Source: an uncultured Ruminococcus sp.
GTDB lineage: Bacteria; Bacillota; Clostridia; Oscillospirales; CAG-272
Assembly (NCBI GenBank): GCA_902762505.1
Contig: CACWOQ010000011.1
Span: forward strand, 1 to 56,820
Length of the DNA: 56,820 nucleotides
Direction: 5' to 3'
Shown: piece by piece, positions 26,023-33,989 of the stretch
How positions within the stretch are numbered: the stretch's first letter is position 1
Layout: each line of letters opens with the position of its first letter
Program-made: the position numbers and the translations under genes
Notes under the pieces: generated by a model
The model's input: the letters and a program-made list of their open reading frames with translations, nothing else
Databases searched by the model: none
Told to the model about the DNA's origin: nothing

Positions 26023-26763
26023 TTATTTCAAAAAGGTGTAGAGCGCCGCCTTGCCGTCACTGCCGCTCCGGCGGAGCCTTCCCGCAAATTCAAGCATTTT
26101 GAGCGTCCGCCACGCGTTGGCGCCTTCCTTCAATCTTAACAGCCTGTATATCTGACCTGCTTTGAATTCTCCTTCAAAATACGGACAGGCGTTCGATACG
26201 TCGCGCAGTCCTTTTAATTCCGTCAGTCCGAGCAGACCCGTCGGGATCTTATCGTATTTGCTCGCGCGGATCTTTTTACCGGCGCCGTACCCGTCAAGCA
26301 GGCGTACGTCCTCACATTCGATCCGGGCGACGGTCAGCGTAAGATTATCGTGATCAAGATATTCCTTTATTGCGTATAGCTGCGGTAAAAGCTCCGTGAA
26401 AGATCCGTGCTTTCCGGAAAGCCTCCGGGACAAGGTCTCGCCCGTCGCCGGATCGACCCACGTGACGAATCTGTTCACGATCATCGGGTAAACGACGTTC
26501 ACCGGGTATTCCGGCAGAAGTACGGAAAGCTTGTCTTTAAGGTGTGTGAAGCTTCCCGTCTGTATTTCATAAACCGTGTTTTCGACCACCGCGTCGCATA
26601 TTTTGCCGAGCAGCTGTATCTCGTGATGCGAAGGATCCGGGCAGAAATAATATTTCAGCGTTCTGTGCACCGTTTTTTCTCTGAGCGTACCTATGTCGCC
26701 GCCGGCGCCGTCAGCCGCAAGCGCCGCGTTGAATCTGTCGTTACTGACCGCGATCTCTGTCAT
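26023..26763 (-). CDS. Conserved hypothetical with PD-(D/E)XK nuclease-like pattern
   Basis: 246 residues, not recognised as a named family. Residues 25-70 show the order E29, then CDAVVENTVYEIQTG with D57, E66 and Q68: a helix glutamate, an aspartate on a strand and an ExQ pair, the arrangement of PD-(D/E)XK nucleases with Q replacing the lysine. The middle (residues ~85-110) reads VVYPMIVNRFVTWVDPATGE. The C-terminal ~70 residues look like a winged helix (GQIYRLLRLKEGANAWRTLKMLEFAGRLRR). A good GAGGTGATAAA ribosome site and a promoter support expression. It lies upstream of spoIVA with a 63-bp gap. The nuclease idea is inference from pattern only. Confidence 0.6.
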   Translation of the reverse strand: MTEIAVSNDRFNAALAADGAGGDIGTLREKTVHRTLKYYFCPDPSHHEIQLLGKICDAVVENTVYEIQTGSFTHLKDKLSVLLPEYPVNVVYPMIVNRFVTWVDPATGETLSRRLSGKHGSFTELLPQLYAIKEYLDHDNLTLTVARIECEDVRLLDGYGAGKKIRASKYDKIPTGLLGLTELKGLRDVSNACPYFEGEFKAGQIYRLLRLKEGANAWRTLKMLEFAGRLRRSGSDGKAALYTFLK

Positions 26764-26780
26764 TTTATCACCTCATTTAT

Positions 26781-26809
26781 ATAATACCACTTTCAACGCC
26801 CGCAATCAA
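26781..26809 (-). promoter_or_regulatory. Promoter of the nuclease-like gene
   Basis: Minus-strand -35 TTGATT (26804-26809), 17-bp spacer, -10 TATTAT (26781-26786), about 18 bp before the ATG. It may be a leaderless or very short-leader arrangement. Confidence 0.65.
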
Positions 26810-26854
26810 GCGCCCGACTTAATAAAATATCAAATATTCTTTGAAATTTATACG

Positions 26855-26883
26855 TTGACTTTTCGGGCAAGCCGTTATACAAT
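26855..26883 (+). promoter_or_regulatory. Promoter of the HPr-like gene
   Basis: Plus-strand -35 TTGACT (26855-26860), 17-bp spacer, -10 TACAAT (26878-26883), 28 bp before the ATG. Divergent from the preceding promoter. Confidence 0.75.
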
Positions 26884-26911
26884 ATAGAAAAAAGGAAAGG
26901 CAGGTAGTATT

Positions 26912-27139
26912 ATGAAAACCGCAGTCATTAAGCTTAAGGAGATCAAGGACGTATACGACTTCGTTGGAATAGTGACGTCTTATCCCGGAGATATCGATAT
27001 CGTAAGCGGCCGTTACAGAGTCAACGCCAAGAGCATAATGGGAATCTTCGCGCTCGATCTTACCCAGCCTCTCAATCTCGAGATCCTTGGGGACGATCCG
27101 GATTCCGTGATCGAAAAGCTCAGTCCGTTTGCGGTCTGA
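26912..27139 (+). CDS. HPr-like protein lacking the catalytic histidine (Crh-like)
   Basis: 75 residues with the HPr fold pattern. The second half VNAKSIMGIFALDL is a clear match to the conserved regulatory-serine segment of HPr, with the serine at residue 41 (Ser46 of HPr). The first half, which in HPr holds GIHARPA, here reads LKEIKDVYDFVGIV, without the phospho-accepting histidine or the arginine. It therefore cannot act as a PTS phosphocarrier, but could be phosphorylated on serine by an HPr kinase. This is the situation of Crh in Bacillus, a catabolite-repression cofactor; the resemblance is by analogy, not proven descent. Own promoter; followed 60 bp later by dacF. Confidence 0.8.
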   Translation: MKTAVIKLKEIKDVYDFVGIVTSYPGDIDIVSGRYRVNAKSIMGIFALDLTQPLNLEILGDDPDSVIEKLSPFAV

Positions 27140-27199
27140 TCACGAATAATCAAACGCACCTTTTTCATATACTGTACAAACTGCAAAGGAGTACGGTAT

Positions 27200-28339
27200 A
27201 TGAAAAAGGTCTTTTCTTTATTTTTATCCGCCGTCATCGCCGCCTCGCTCACCCTGACCGGATACGCGGCGGAATTTACGGACCGGCTCGACTGCAAGTC
27301 CGCGATACTCGTAGAGGCTTCGACCGGCAGGACGCTGTATGAAAAAAACGCGGATCAGCCGCTGCCTCCCGCGTCCGTAACGAAGATAATGACGGTCCTG
27401 CTTGTATGTGAGGCGCTCGATTCGGGTAAAGTGAGTCTGACGGATAAGGTCCCCGTTTCTGATAACGCGTCAAAAATGGGCGGATCACAGGTATATCTTA
27501 AAGCAGGCGAGGAAATGACGCTCGAGGATATGCTGAAATCGGTGATCGTATCAAGCGCGAACGACTGTGCGGTGGCTCTTGCCGAATATATCGCGGGCGG
27601 CGAATCGTCTTTTGTTTCAATGATGAACAGCCGCGCGGCGGAGCTGGGTATGAAAAACACGCATTTTGAAAACGCGACGGGGCTTGACGATACGGTCAAA
27701 AACCACGTTACGTCCGCGCGTGACATCGCATTAATGTCGGTCGAGCTCATGAAGCACGGTTACGTCACCGATTATACGACGATCTGGATGGATACGATCA
27801 GAAACGGGCAGTTCGGTCTTACGAACACGAACCGCCTCATACGGTTTTACAAAGGCGCCAATGGTTTGAAGACCGGTATGACTGCGAAAGCCGGCTTCTG
27901 CATCTCCGCGGCGGCGAAACGCGGCGGTATGCAGCTGATAGCGGTCATCATGGGTGCGCCCGACAGAGACACGCGCAACTCCGCGGCGTCGAAGCTGCTT
28001 GATTACGGATTTGCAAATTACGGGATCTACACGGCTGAGGCGTCGGAGCTGCCTCCCGTGCGTCTGCTCGGCTCCGTATCGGCTGAGCTCGGGCTGTATC
28101 AGCAGGGCTTCAGCGCTCTGCTCCCGTCGCAGGACGTCAAAAACGTAAGCTATGAAATAAAGATCCCGGATACGCTGCACGCTCCGTTGAAAAAAGGCGA
28201 ACAGGTCGGCTCGATCGAATTCTTCTGCGGCGGCAATCCGATAGGAGAAGCGCCCGTCTGTGCAAGCGCGGACGCTCCGAGGATCGGATTTTCCGAAATG
28301 ATCCGTATGATACTCGACCGATTTCTGATGTTAAAATAA
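27200..28339 (+). CDS. D-alanyl-D-alanine carboxypeptidase (S11 family, DacF-like)
   Basis: Secreted low-molecular-weight penicillin-binding protein that trims the terminal D-alanine from peptidoglycan stem peptides. 379 residues. A signal peptide ends around GYAA (residues 1-24). The active-site SVTK is at residues 59-62, SAN at about 118 (VSSANDCAVALAEY), and KTG in LKTGMTAKAG. The C-terminal beta domain (residues ~280-350) and a final amphipathic helix (SEMIRMILDRFLM) likely tether it to the membrane. AAAGGAG precedes the ATG. DacF-type enzymes often act in sporulation, but vegetative function is equally possible. Confidence 0.93.
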   Translation: MKKVFSLFLSAVIAASLTLTGYAAEFTDRLDCKSAILVEASTGRTLYEKNADQPLPPASVTKIMTVLLVCEALDSGKVSLTDKVPVSDNASKMGGSQVYLKAGEEMTLEDMLKSVIVSSANDCAVALAEYIAGGESSFVSMMNSRAAELGMKNTHFENATGLDDTVKNHVTSARDIALMSVELMKHGYVTDYTTIWMDTIRNGQFGLTNTNRLIRFYKGANGLKTGMTAKAGFCISAAAKRGGMQLIAVIMGAPDRDTRNSAASKLLDYGFANYGIYTAEASELPPVRLLGSVSAELGLYQQGFSALLPSQDVKNVSYEIKIPDTLHAPLKKGEQVGSIEFFCGGNPIGEAPVCASADAPRIGFSEMIRMILDRFLMLK

Positions 28340-28417
28340 ATGTTAATTTTTATGTCTTGTATTGTCTCAACTTCCGGTTTAAAATAAAGAAAAAAACCGA
28401 AAAAAGGACGTACCATT

Positions 28418-29758
28418 ATGGCAATCAGCTTAAAGACATCATTCTGCGAAGGCTTTATCAGGGACTGCGACGTGCAGGCGATCAGGGAAGAGATCGTTTC
28501 CGCAAAGAAAACTCTTGACGAAGGTACCGGCAAAGGCTCCGCTTTTACCGGCTGGGTAAAGCTCCCTTACAATTACGACCGCGAGGAATACGCACGCATC
28601 AAAGCGGCTGCCGAAAGAATAAAAAAGAGCTGCGATATATTCGTTGTGATCGGTATCGGCGGATCGTATCTCGGATCGCGCGCGGCGATCGAATTCGTAA
28701 AGAGCCCTCTTTACAACTCTCTTAAAAAGGACACCCCGGACGTCTACTTCGCCGGAAACAGCTTAAGCCCGACGGCGCTGTCCGAGCTGCTTCAGATATG
28801 CGAGGGCAAGGACATCTGCGTCAACGTTATCAGCAAATCCGGTACGACGACCGAGCCCGCCGTGGCATTCAGAATATTCCGTGAGCTGCTTGTCAAAAAA
28901 TACGGCAACGAGGAAGCCGTAAAACGTATATACGTCACTACCGATAAAGTGCGCGGCGCTCTGAAAAAGCTCGCCGACGCCGAGGGCTGCGAAACGTTCG
29001 TCGTTCCGGACGATATAGGCGGAAGATATTCGGTGCTCACCGCAGTCGGACTTCTTCCGATAGCCGTCGCCGGTATCGACACTGACGAAATGCTCAGAGG
29101 CGCGTACGACGCCGCCGAAAAGTTCAGAAACGCTCCGTTCGAGGAAAACGACGCGATGAGATACGCCGCGTACAGAAATCTGCTGTACAGATCCGGCAAG
29201 ACAACCGAAATAATGGCTTCGTACGAATCCGGATACGCTATGATGAACGAATGGTGGAAGCAGCTTTACGGCGAAAGCGAAGGCAAGGACGGAAAGGGTC
29301 TGTTCCCCGCATCCGTCATATTCTCGACCGACCTTCATTCGCTCGGACAGTACATCCAGGACGGTGTGAGAAATCTTTTCGAGACGGTGATCAGCTTCAA
29401 GGCGCCGACCGCCGACGTGAAGATCCCGTATGACGAAGAAAACGCGGACGGACTCAACTTCCTCGCCGGTAAAACGCTGTTTGAAGCGAACGCAAAAGCC
29501 GAGGCTGCGACGATACTCGCCCACTGCGACGGCGGCGTTCCCAACCTTGTGCTCGAATTCGACCGCAAGGACGCATATAACTTCGGTTACGCCGTATACT
29601 TCTTCGAATACGCCTGCGGCATCTCCGGATACACTCTCGGCGTAAATCCGTTCGACCAGCCCGGAGTTGAGGCTTACAAAAAGAATATGTACGCGCTGCT
29701 CGGAAAACCCGGATACGAGGAGCACGCTGCCGCGCTTCTTTCGAGAATGAAAAAGTAA
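28418..29758 (+). CDS. pgi: Glucose-6-phosphate isomerase
   Basis: Interconverts glucose-6-phosphate and fructose-6-phosphate. 446 residues, the short bacterial form typical of Firmicutes. Motifs: [53 protein letters not shown], and the C-terminal active-site lysine in [23 protein letters not shown] precedes the ATG. It follows dacF with a 78-bp gap and no visible terminator between. Confidence 0.97.
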   Translation: MAISLKTSFCEGFIRDCDVQAIREEIVSAKKTLDEGTGKGSAFTGWVKLPYNYDREEYARIKAAAERIKKSCDIFVVIGIGGSYLGSRAAIEFVKSPLYNSLKKDTPDVYFAGNSLSPTALSELLQICEGKDICVNVISKSGTTTEPAVAFRIFRELLVKKYGNEEAVKRIYVTTDKVRGALKKLADAEGCETFVVPDDIGGRYSVLTAVGLLPIAVAGIDTDEMLRGAYDAAEKFRNAPFEENDAMRYAAYRNLLYRSGKTTEIMASYESGYAMMNEWWKQLYGESEGKDGKGLFPASVIFSTDLHSLGQYIQDGVRNLFETVISFKAPTADVKIPYDEENADGLNFLAGKTLFEANAKAEAATILAHCDGGVPNLVLEFDRKDAYNFGYAVYFFEYACGISGYTLGVNPFDQPGVEAYKKNMYALLGKPGYEEHAAALLSRMKK

Positions 29759-29802
29759 TTTTGAATTTTAGGTAAATTCCACGCAAAAATCACAAAAATC
29801 AC

Positions 29803-29831
29803 TTGCATTTTGCAGTTTCATGCTGTATAAT
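29803..29831 (+). promoter_or_regulatory. Promoter of the small P-loop gene
   Basis: -35 TTGCAT (29803-29808), 17-bp spacer, perfect -10 TATAAT (29826-29831), 32 bp before the start codon. Confidence 0.75.
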
Positions 29832-29863
29832 AACAACAGATACAGCAAACGGAGGTTTATATT

Positions 29864-30280
29864 ATGTTATCACTCATAGTCGGCGTAAAAGGTACCGGTA
29901 AAACAAAGCACCTGATCGACCTTACAAATAAAGCCCTTGCGGAGTCCAGCGGCAGCGTCGTTTGTCTCGAAAAGGGCAACAAGCTCAGATATGACATCAA
30001 ACACCAGGTAAGGCTCATCGATACGAGCGAGTACTTCATTGAAGACGGTCAGTCGCTTTACGGCTTCATCGCCGGCATCCTTGCAAGCGACCACGATATC
30101 ACCCATCTCTTCATCGACTCCGCGCTCAAGATCTGCCACGATAACGTCAAGAGCTTCGACCTGTTCCTCGAAGAATGCAGCAAGCTCGTTTCCCGGCGCG
30201 AAGGGCTGAACGTTGTGATCACGGCATCGATCGCCGTTGAAAGCGTCTCCGAAACCATGAAAAAATACATAGAAAAATAA
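29864..30280 (+). CDS. Small P-loop NTPase, function unknown
   Basis: 138 residues. Walker A GVKGTGKTK at residues 7-15 and a Walker B-like strand HLFIDSALK at about residue 83. Nothing beyond the P-loop core is present: no ABC signature, DNA-binding domain or membrane segment. Similar stand-alone proteins occur in Clostridia and are sometimes labelled twitching-motility or ATPase domain proteins, without evidence. GGAGG precedes the ATG. Monocistronic: own promoter in front, terminator behind. Confidence 0.7.
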   Translation: MLSLIVGVKGTGKTKHLIDLTNKALAESSGSVVCLEKGNKLRYDIKHQVRLIDTSEYFIEDGQSLYGFIAGILASDHDITHLFIDSALKICHDNVKSFDLFLEECSKLVSRREGLNVVITASIAVESVSETMKKYIEK

Positions 30281-30318
30281 AAAAAGAATTCCCGCGGAGA
30301 GATCCGCGGGATTTTTTT
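30281..30318. terminator. Bidirectional terminator
   Basis: Perfect stem CCCGCGGA/TCCGCGGG (30291-30298, 30303-30310), extended by A-T pairs, with an A-run on the left and eight Ts on the right. It serves the P-loop gene on the plus strand and the convergent operon ending at 30319 on the minus strand. Confidence 0.9.
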
Positions 30319-30660
30319 TCATCCGCGCCTTTCATCGATCAGAGGCTTGTCCCAGAAGATCAGCCCGCCGTGTTCGCGCGCAATGCCGTCCGCCGCCTCC
30401 GTCATATCCGCGAGATACTTCTCTTCCTTCTTCTTCGATCTGCGTCCTCTGCCCTCGAAGATGACTTCTTCAAAATAAGCGTCGTACGAAACTGCAAAAT
30501 CATCCGCCGAATCGTGCGGGAAGAAGTTAACGGAAACGGTATATTTTATCGTTCCGCTGTCGGTCTCCGCAGTAAGCTTCACTGCCGCCGCATGGCGCGG
30601 TCTGCCGTTATATTCGCATTCGCCTTCAAAATATCTTTCGTATACGTCGATAGTTTTCAT
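30319..30660 (-). CDS. Hypothetical protein
   Basis: 113 residues, unrecognised. Beta-rich N-terminal two thirds (YERYFEGECEYNGRPRH, IKYTVSVNFFPHDSADDFAVSYDAYFEEVIFEG), then a basic stretch GRGRRSKKKEEKY and a helical end. The ribosome site AGGAGG is excellent. Last gene of the small operon beginning at 32296, eight bases after the PNPOx-like gene. Confidence 0.65.
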   Translation of the reverse strand: MKTIDVYERYFEGECEYNGRPRHAAAVKLTAETDSGTIKYTVSVNFFPHDSADDFAVSYDAYFEEVIFEGRGRRSKKKEEKYLADMTEAADGIAREHGGLIFWDKPLIDERRG

Positions 30661-30668
30661 GGTTCCTC

Positions 30669-31139
30669 CTAAGATTCGTTGACGAGCTTACCCGTCATAT
30701 GCTCCGGTATGAGCTTGAAGCAAAGCACGCCGGCGCCGTATTTTTTTATCTCATTTTCGATATACTCCGAATCATTCGTGTACTTATAACTCAGACGGCG
30801 TGATATTTCTATCGTCTCGTCCCGGTCTTTTACGATCTGTATTCTGCCGAACACGATAACGCTTTTTATGTTAAGCGCCCATTCGCCGGGGCGTCTGAAC
30901 CCCTGATCGTATACGCAGTACGACGCCTTGTCACACCGCATTATCGCGTCTATCTTGTGCCCGGTCTTCCCGCTGTGGAAATACAGTATACCGTCTTCGT
31001 AATAATGGTTTATCGGCAGCGCGTACGGATATCCGTCGTCGCCCAGGACCGCGAGCACTCCGCGCGGTTCTTTTTTCAGTATTTCGACGCACTCGCCGTC
31101 ACTCAAAGCCTGTTTTTTTCTCGTAAGCTCCCTAAACAT
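30669..31139 (-). CDS. Pyridoxamine 5'-phosphate oxidase-like flavoprotein
   Basis: 156 residues with the split-barrel flavin-binding fold of the PNPOx/NimA-like group. Motifs: MFRELTRKKQALS at the start, GVLAVLGDDGYPYALPINHYYEDG, LYFHSGKTGHKIDAI and CYVYDQGFRRPGEWALNIKSVIVFG. These proteins bind FMN, F420 or haem and reduce various small molecules; the substrate cannot be told here. Five bases downstream of the PH-domain gene. Confidence 0.85.
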   Translation of the reverse strand: MFRELTRKKQALSDGECVEILKKEPRGVLAVLGDDGYPYALPINHYYEDGILYFHSGKTGHKIDAIMRCDKASYCVYDQGFRRPGEWALNIKSVIVFGRIQIVKDRDETIEISRRLSYKYTNDSEYIENEIKKYGAGVLCFKLIPEHMTGKLVNES

Positions 31140-31144
31140 ACTCT

Positions 31145-31708
31145 CTATCTCCCTGAAACGATCATATCATATACCTTTGTCGGATCTTTTATATCGGACA
31201 GCGTTATCCCAGTACGGCCGCGGTTGAACGACATGAACCGCGGTCCGTCATTGACGTACACGTTGTCCGCCCCTACCGTGACGGATCCGATCCCGCGTTT
31301 TCCCCTGACGTTCACCTGTACGTTCGGCATGGGATCAAGACTGATCATATTGACGCGCTTTCCGCATTTTTCGATCACACGCTTATTCGTTACCGCGTAT
31401 TTCGTATTTCTGCGAGTCACCGCCGGCGCTATGAAGATCGCGACGATCATAAAAATGCCGCCCACCCAGAACGGTATCATGAAAACCAGCTCGATCACCT
31501 CGCCCTCGCCCGATATGATCTCTCTGATAATGTCGACCGTCCCCGTTACAACAGAGAAGCACCATACGAGCATGAACGGGATCACAAACAGGTATATCGG
31601 ATTGAACGAGCCCCTTTTCTCCGGCGCTCCGCTCCACTTCACGTATTCTCCGACTCCGAGATACTGCCTGTACCATTCGTATTCAAATACGTCTTCGTTT
31701 TCCTTCAT
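31145..31708 (-). CDS. Membrane protein with bacterial PH domain
   Basis: 187 residues. Two membrane helices (about 37-57 and 72-95), followed by a cytoplasmic bacterial-PH-like domain with NTKYAVTNKRVIEKCGKRVNM and the repeating strand pattern VQVNVRGKRGIGSVTVG, as in YdbT/YdbS-type proteins. Start overlaps the GNAT stop (ATGA). No enzymatic residues seen; function unknown. Confidence 0.75.
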   Translation of the reverse strand: MKENEDVFEYEWYRQYLGVGEYVKWSGAPEKRGSFNPIYLFVIPFMLVWCFSVVTGTVDIIREIISGEGEVIELVFMIPFWVGGIFMIVAIFIAPAVTRRNTKYAVTNKRVIEKCGKRVNMISLDPMPNVQVNVRGKRGIGSVTVGADNVYVNDGPRFMSFNRGRTGITLSDIKDPTKVYDMIVSGR

Positions 31709-32145
31709 TTGCCGACGCTCCTTTTCATGATAAATCTCGTGCCGAGATCTTTTATAACCTCAAAGCCGAATTTTCGGTAAAGGTGAAACGCAGCTTCATT
31801 GCGTTTGAAAACGTAAAGATAAACGGGGACTTCGAGCGTTGATATACGAGCCGAAAGCACTTTTGTCCCTATACCGCGTCCTCTGTACTCTTTCAGAAGA
31901 TAAAAGTCGTCAAGCTCAAGGCCGTCTTCGTATTCGTGAATATATATGTATCCGCATAAACGGCCGTCTGATCTGATCCGCTCAAAATCACGGACGTGTT
32001 TTTGCAGCTTGCGGTCAAACCATGCGTAAATTTCATCGAAGCTTATGGTTTCCGCATCCTCGTACTTGTCTACGCTTTCGTGAAAAAGTTCGTTTATGCC
32101 GTTAAAATCGGACAGATCCGCCGGCTCAAAAAATATATCAGACAT
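31705..32145 (-). CDS. GNAT-family N-acetyltransferase
   Basis: About 146 residues of single GNAT domain. The acetyl-CoA-binding segment LKEYRGRGIGTKVLSA is at about residue 90, with the preceding ELDDFYLL strand and the C-terminal AAFHLYRKFGFEVIKDLG. The first in-frame start is a TTG at 32154; the ATG three codons later is used. Both lie inside or at the end of the upstream DUF4177-like gene, implying translational coupling. Substrate unknown. Confidence 0.82.
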   Translation of the reverse strand: MSDIFFEPADLSDFNGINELFHESVDKYEDAETISFDEIYAWFDRKLQKHVRDFERIRSDGRLCGYIYIHEYEDGLELDDFYLLKEYRGRGIGTKVLSARISTLEVPVYLYVFKRNEAAFHLYRKFGFEVIKDLGTRFIMKRSVGK

Positions 32146-32296
32146 CTCTTTCAAACGTTTTTATGAGAGAAATTCCCCGGCCGGGCCGGCAAGTGATGCT
32201 GACCACGCGCCATCCCTGCCTCGCCATATCGTTCATCTTACGCTCCGCGAGATATTTCTTTCCCGCGCCGAGTTCTATAACCTTGTATTCCTTCAT
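32138..32296 (-). CDS. Small DUF4177-like protein
   Basis: 52 residues from MKEYKVIELG. The pattern YKVIELGAGKKYLAERKMNDMARQGWRVVSI is the short alpha-beta motif of DUF4177, in which an early strand is followed by a helix and the GW-V strand. No function is known for the family. First gene of the operon, with its own promoter 23 bp upstream and AAGGA nine bases before the ATG. Confidence 0.72.
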   Translation of the reverse strand: MKEYKVIELGAGKKYLAERKMNDMARQGWRVVSITCRPGRGISLIKTFERDV

Positions 32297-32318
32297 AACT
32301 GCACATCCTTTTGATATG

Positions 32319-32347
32319 ATTATAATATCGGGCGACAAAAAAGTCAA
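32319..32347 (-). promoter_or_regulatory. Promoter of the DUF4177-GNAT-PH-PNPOx operon
   Basis: Minus-strand -35 TTGACT (32342-32347), 17-bp spacer, perfect -10 TATAAT (32319-32324). Divergent from the dinB promoter ~90 bp away. Confidence 0.82.
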
Positions 32348-32435
32348 GCGGTATTAAGACGATTTAATAATTCTTAATAATTTTTAATAAACCCGGCGCC
32401 TGCAAAAATTTCCTTTCTTTTTTTGAGCGGAGGTA

Positions 32436-32464
32436 TTGACAATCGAACATTTGTTTGCTATAAT
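32436..32464 (+). promoter_or_regulatory. Consensus promoter of dinB
   Basis: -35 TTGACA (32436-32441) and -10 TATAAT (32459-32464), separated by 17 bp: a perfect sigma-A promoter, as expected for a gene held off by a repressor. Confidence 0.9.
32444..32457. promoter_or_regulatory. LexA (DinR) box 1
   Basis: CGAACATTTGTTTG, one mismatch from the Firmicutes SOS box CGAAC-N4-GTTCG. It fills the spacer of the dinB promoter. Confidence 0.88.
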
Positions 32465-32470
32465 GCACAT

Positions 32471-32484
32471 AGAACATTTGTTCG
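32471..32484. promoter_or_regulatory. LexA (DinR) box 2
   Basis: AGAACATTTGTTCG, one mismatch from the palindromic Firmicutes SOS box. It begins at the expected transcription start, 27 bp from the first box. Confidence 0.88.
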
Positions 32485-32492
32485 GAGAGATT

Positions 32493-33722
32493 ATGAAAAC
32501 GATACTTCACGTTGATCTTAATAATTTTTACGCGTCGGTCGAATGCATGTACGATCCGTCGATACGCGGACTCCCCGTCGCCGTATGCGGCGATATCGAG
32601 CTTCGTCACGGGATAGTCCTCGCAAAGAATTACATAGCAAAGGCAGCCGGCGTGAAGACCGGGTATACGATAGCGGACGCAAAGCGCGCCTGTCCCGGGC
32701 TCGTATGCGTTTCTCCGCATATGGACAGATATCTGAAATTTTCCGCCATGGCGAAGGGCATATACAGCGAATATACCGACCGCGTCGAAAGCTTCGGGAT
32801 AGACGAATGCTGGCTCGATCTCGGCGAGCATGCGGACGGCGTCGCCGCGGCGGACGAGATAAGAGCTCGTATACGGCGCGAGCTCGGAATCACGGCGTCC
32901 GCCGGCGTGTCATACAACAAGATCTTTGCAAAGATGGGGAGCGACTACAAAAAGCCGGACGCAACGACGGAGATAACGCGCGATAACTACCGCGAGCTTT
33001 TATGGGATCTGCCGGTGTCGGACATGATGTTCGTCGGCCGTTCAACGGAGCGCAAGCTCAGGCTTTACGGAATGGATACGATCGGAGACCTTGCGCGCGC
33101 AGATCCGTCTCTGCTTCGACGGCTTCTCGGAAAAAACGGTATAATGCTTCACTGCTTTGCAAACGGTATAGACGATTCGGCGGTATCACTTACATACGAG
33201 CCGCCTCCCCTGAAAAGTATCGGAAATTCCACCACGGCTCCGCGCGATATAGAAAGCGACGACGACGTAAAGGTGATCTACATGGCGCTCTGTGAAAGTG
33301 TTGCGGCGCGTCTGCGTAAGCATTCGCTGAAATGCCTTTGTGTAAGCATCGACGTACGCGATACGGATCTGCGCGTCATAACGCGCCAGATCAGGCTCCC
33401 GTCGCCCGTATGCACGGCTGACGAGCTGTTTTCGGCTGCCACGGCGCTGCACAGGGCAAACGTGAGGCGCGGCGTGAAGATCCGTTCGCTCGGCGTCCGC
33501 GCTTCCTCGCTCTGCCCCCTGCTCGGGATGCAGATGACGTTTTATGACGACGAGACCAAGCTCCGGCGCGAGGCTCTGTCGGACGCTGCGGACGTGATAA
33601 ATTCAAGATTCGGGAACAGATGCGTATTTCACGGTATAACGATGGTATCGCCGGATCTGTCGTCATTTTCTCCGGCTGACGACCGGACGGTCGCGCCGGA
33701 CAGCTTTGAGGTGTACAGATGA
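32493..33722 (+). CDS. dinB: DNA polymerase IV (Y family), SOS-regulated
   Basis: Error-prone translesion polymerase. 409 residues from MKTILHVDLNNFYASVE. The catalytic carboxylates D8 and D104-E105 (FGIDECWLDL) are intact. The palm and fingers have VCGDIELRHGIVLAKNY, the thumb helix-hairpin-helix DTIGDLARADPSLLRRLLG, and a little-finger domain occupies roughly residues 240-360. The frame is open 19 codons upstream, but GGAGAG lies just before the chosen ATG and the upstream codons overlap the LexA boxes. A start there would leave no room for a leader. Two operators in the promoter make SOS control very likely. Confidence 0.94.
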   Translation: MKTILHVDLNNFYASVECMYDPSIRGLPVAVCGDIELRHGIVLAKNYIAKAAGVKTGYTIADAKRACPGLVCVSPHMDRYLKFSAMAKGIYSEYTDRVESFGIDECWLDLGEHADGVAAADEIRARIRRELGITASAGVSYNKIFAKMGSDYKKPDATTEITRDNYRELLWDLPVSDMMFVGRSTERKLRLYGMDTIGDLARADPSLLRRLLGKNGIMLHCFANGIDDSAVSLTYEPPPLKSIGNSTTAPRDIESDDDVKVIYMALCESVAARLRKHSLKCLCVSIDVRDTDLRVITRQIRLPSPVCTADELFSAATALHRANVRRGVKIRSLGVRASSLCPLLGMQMTFYDDETKLRREALSDAADVINSRFGNRCVFHGITMVSPDLSSFSPADDRTVAPDSFEVYR

Positions 33723-33961
33723 TAAAGAAATTATACGTTTCGGTAAGCGCGGAATTCGATACCGACGGAAAGATGAGACCGTCCTTGATCCATCTCGAGG
33801 ACGGGCGCGACGTAAAGATCAAAAAAGTAAAAAACGCCGTGCGAGCCGCTTCGCTTAAAGCCGGCGGTCAGGGCGTGCGTTTTCTGTGCAATATAGGAAA
33901 ACAGGATATATATCTGTTTTATGAAGAACCGAGGTGGTTCATAGAGTCATACGAAGATTAA
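33719..33961 (+). CDS. Small protein coupled to dinB, function unknown
   Basis: 80 residues, unrecognised. Beta-rich (KKLYVSVSAEFDTDGKMRP, EDGRDVKIKKVKNAV, VRFLCNIGKQDIYLFYEEPRWFIE). Its ATG overlaps the dinB stop (ATGA), so it is translated with the polymerase and should share its SOS control. Guilt by association suggests a part in translesion synthesis; no domain evidence. A terminator follows directly. Confidence 0.72.
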   Translation: MIKKLYVSVSAEFDTDGKMRPSLIHLEDGRDVKIKKVKNAVRAASLKAGGQGVRFLCNIGKQDIYLFYEEPRWFIESYED

Positions 33962-33983
33962 AGGGAGCGCGGAACGCTCCCTT
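33961..33983. terminator. Bidirectional terminator after the dinB operon
   Basis: Perfect 9-bp stem AAGGGAGCG/CGCTCCCTT (33961-33969, 33975-33983) with a 5-nt loop. It overlaps the stop of the small gene and lies seven bases from the stop of the convergent lipoprotein gene. Confidence 0.85.
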
Positions 33984-33989
33984 TATTTA

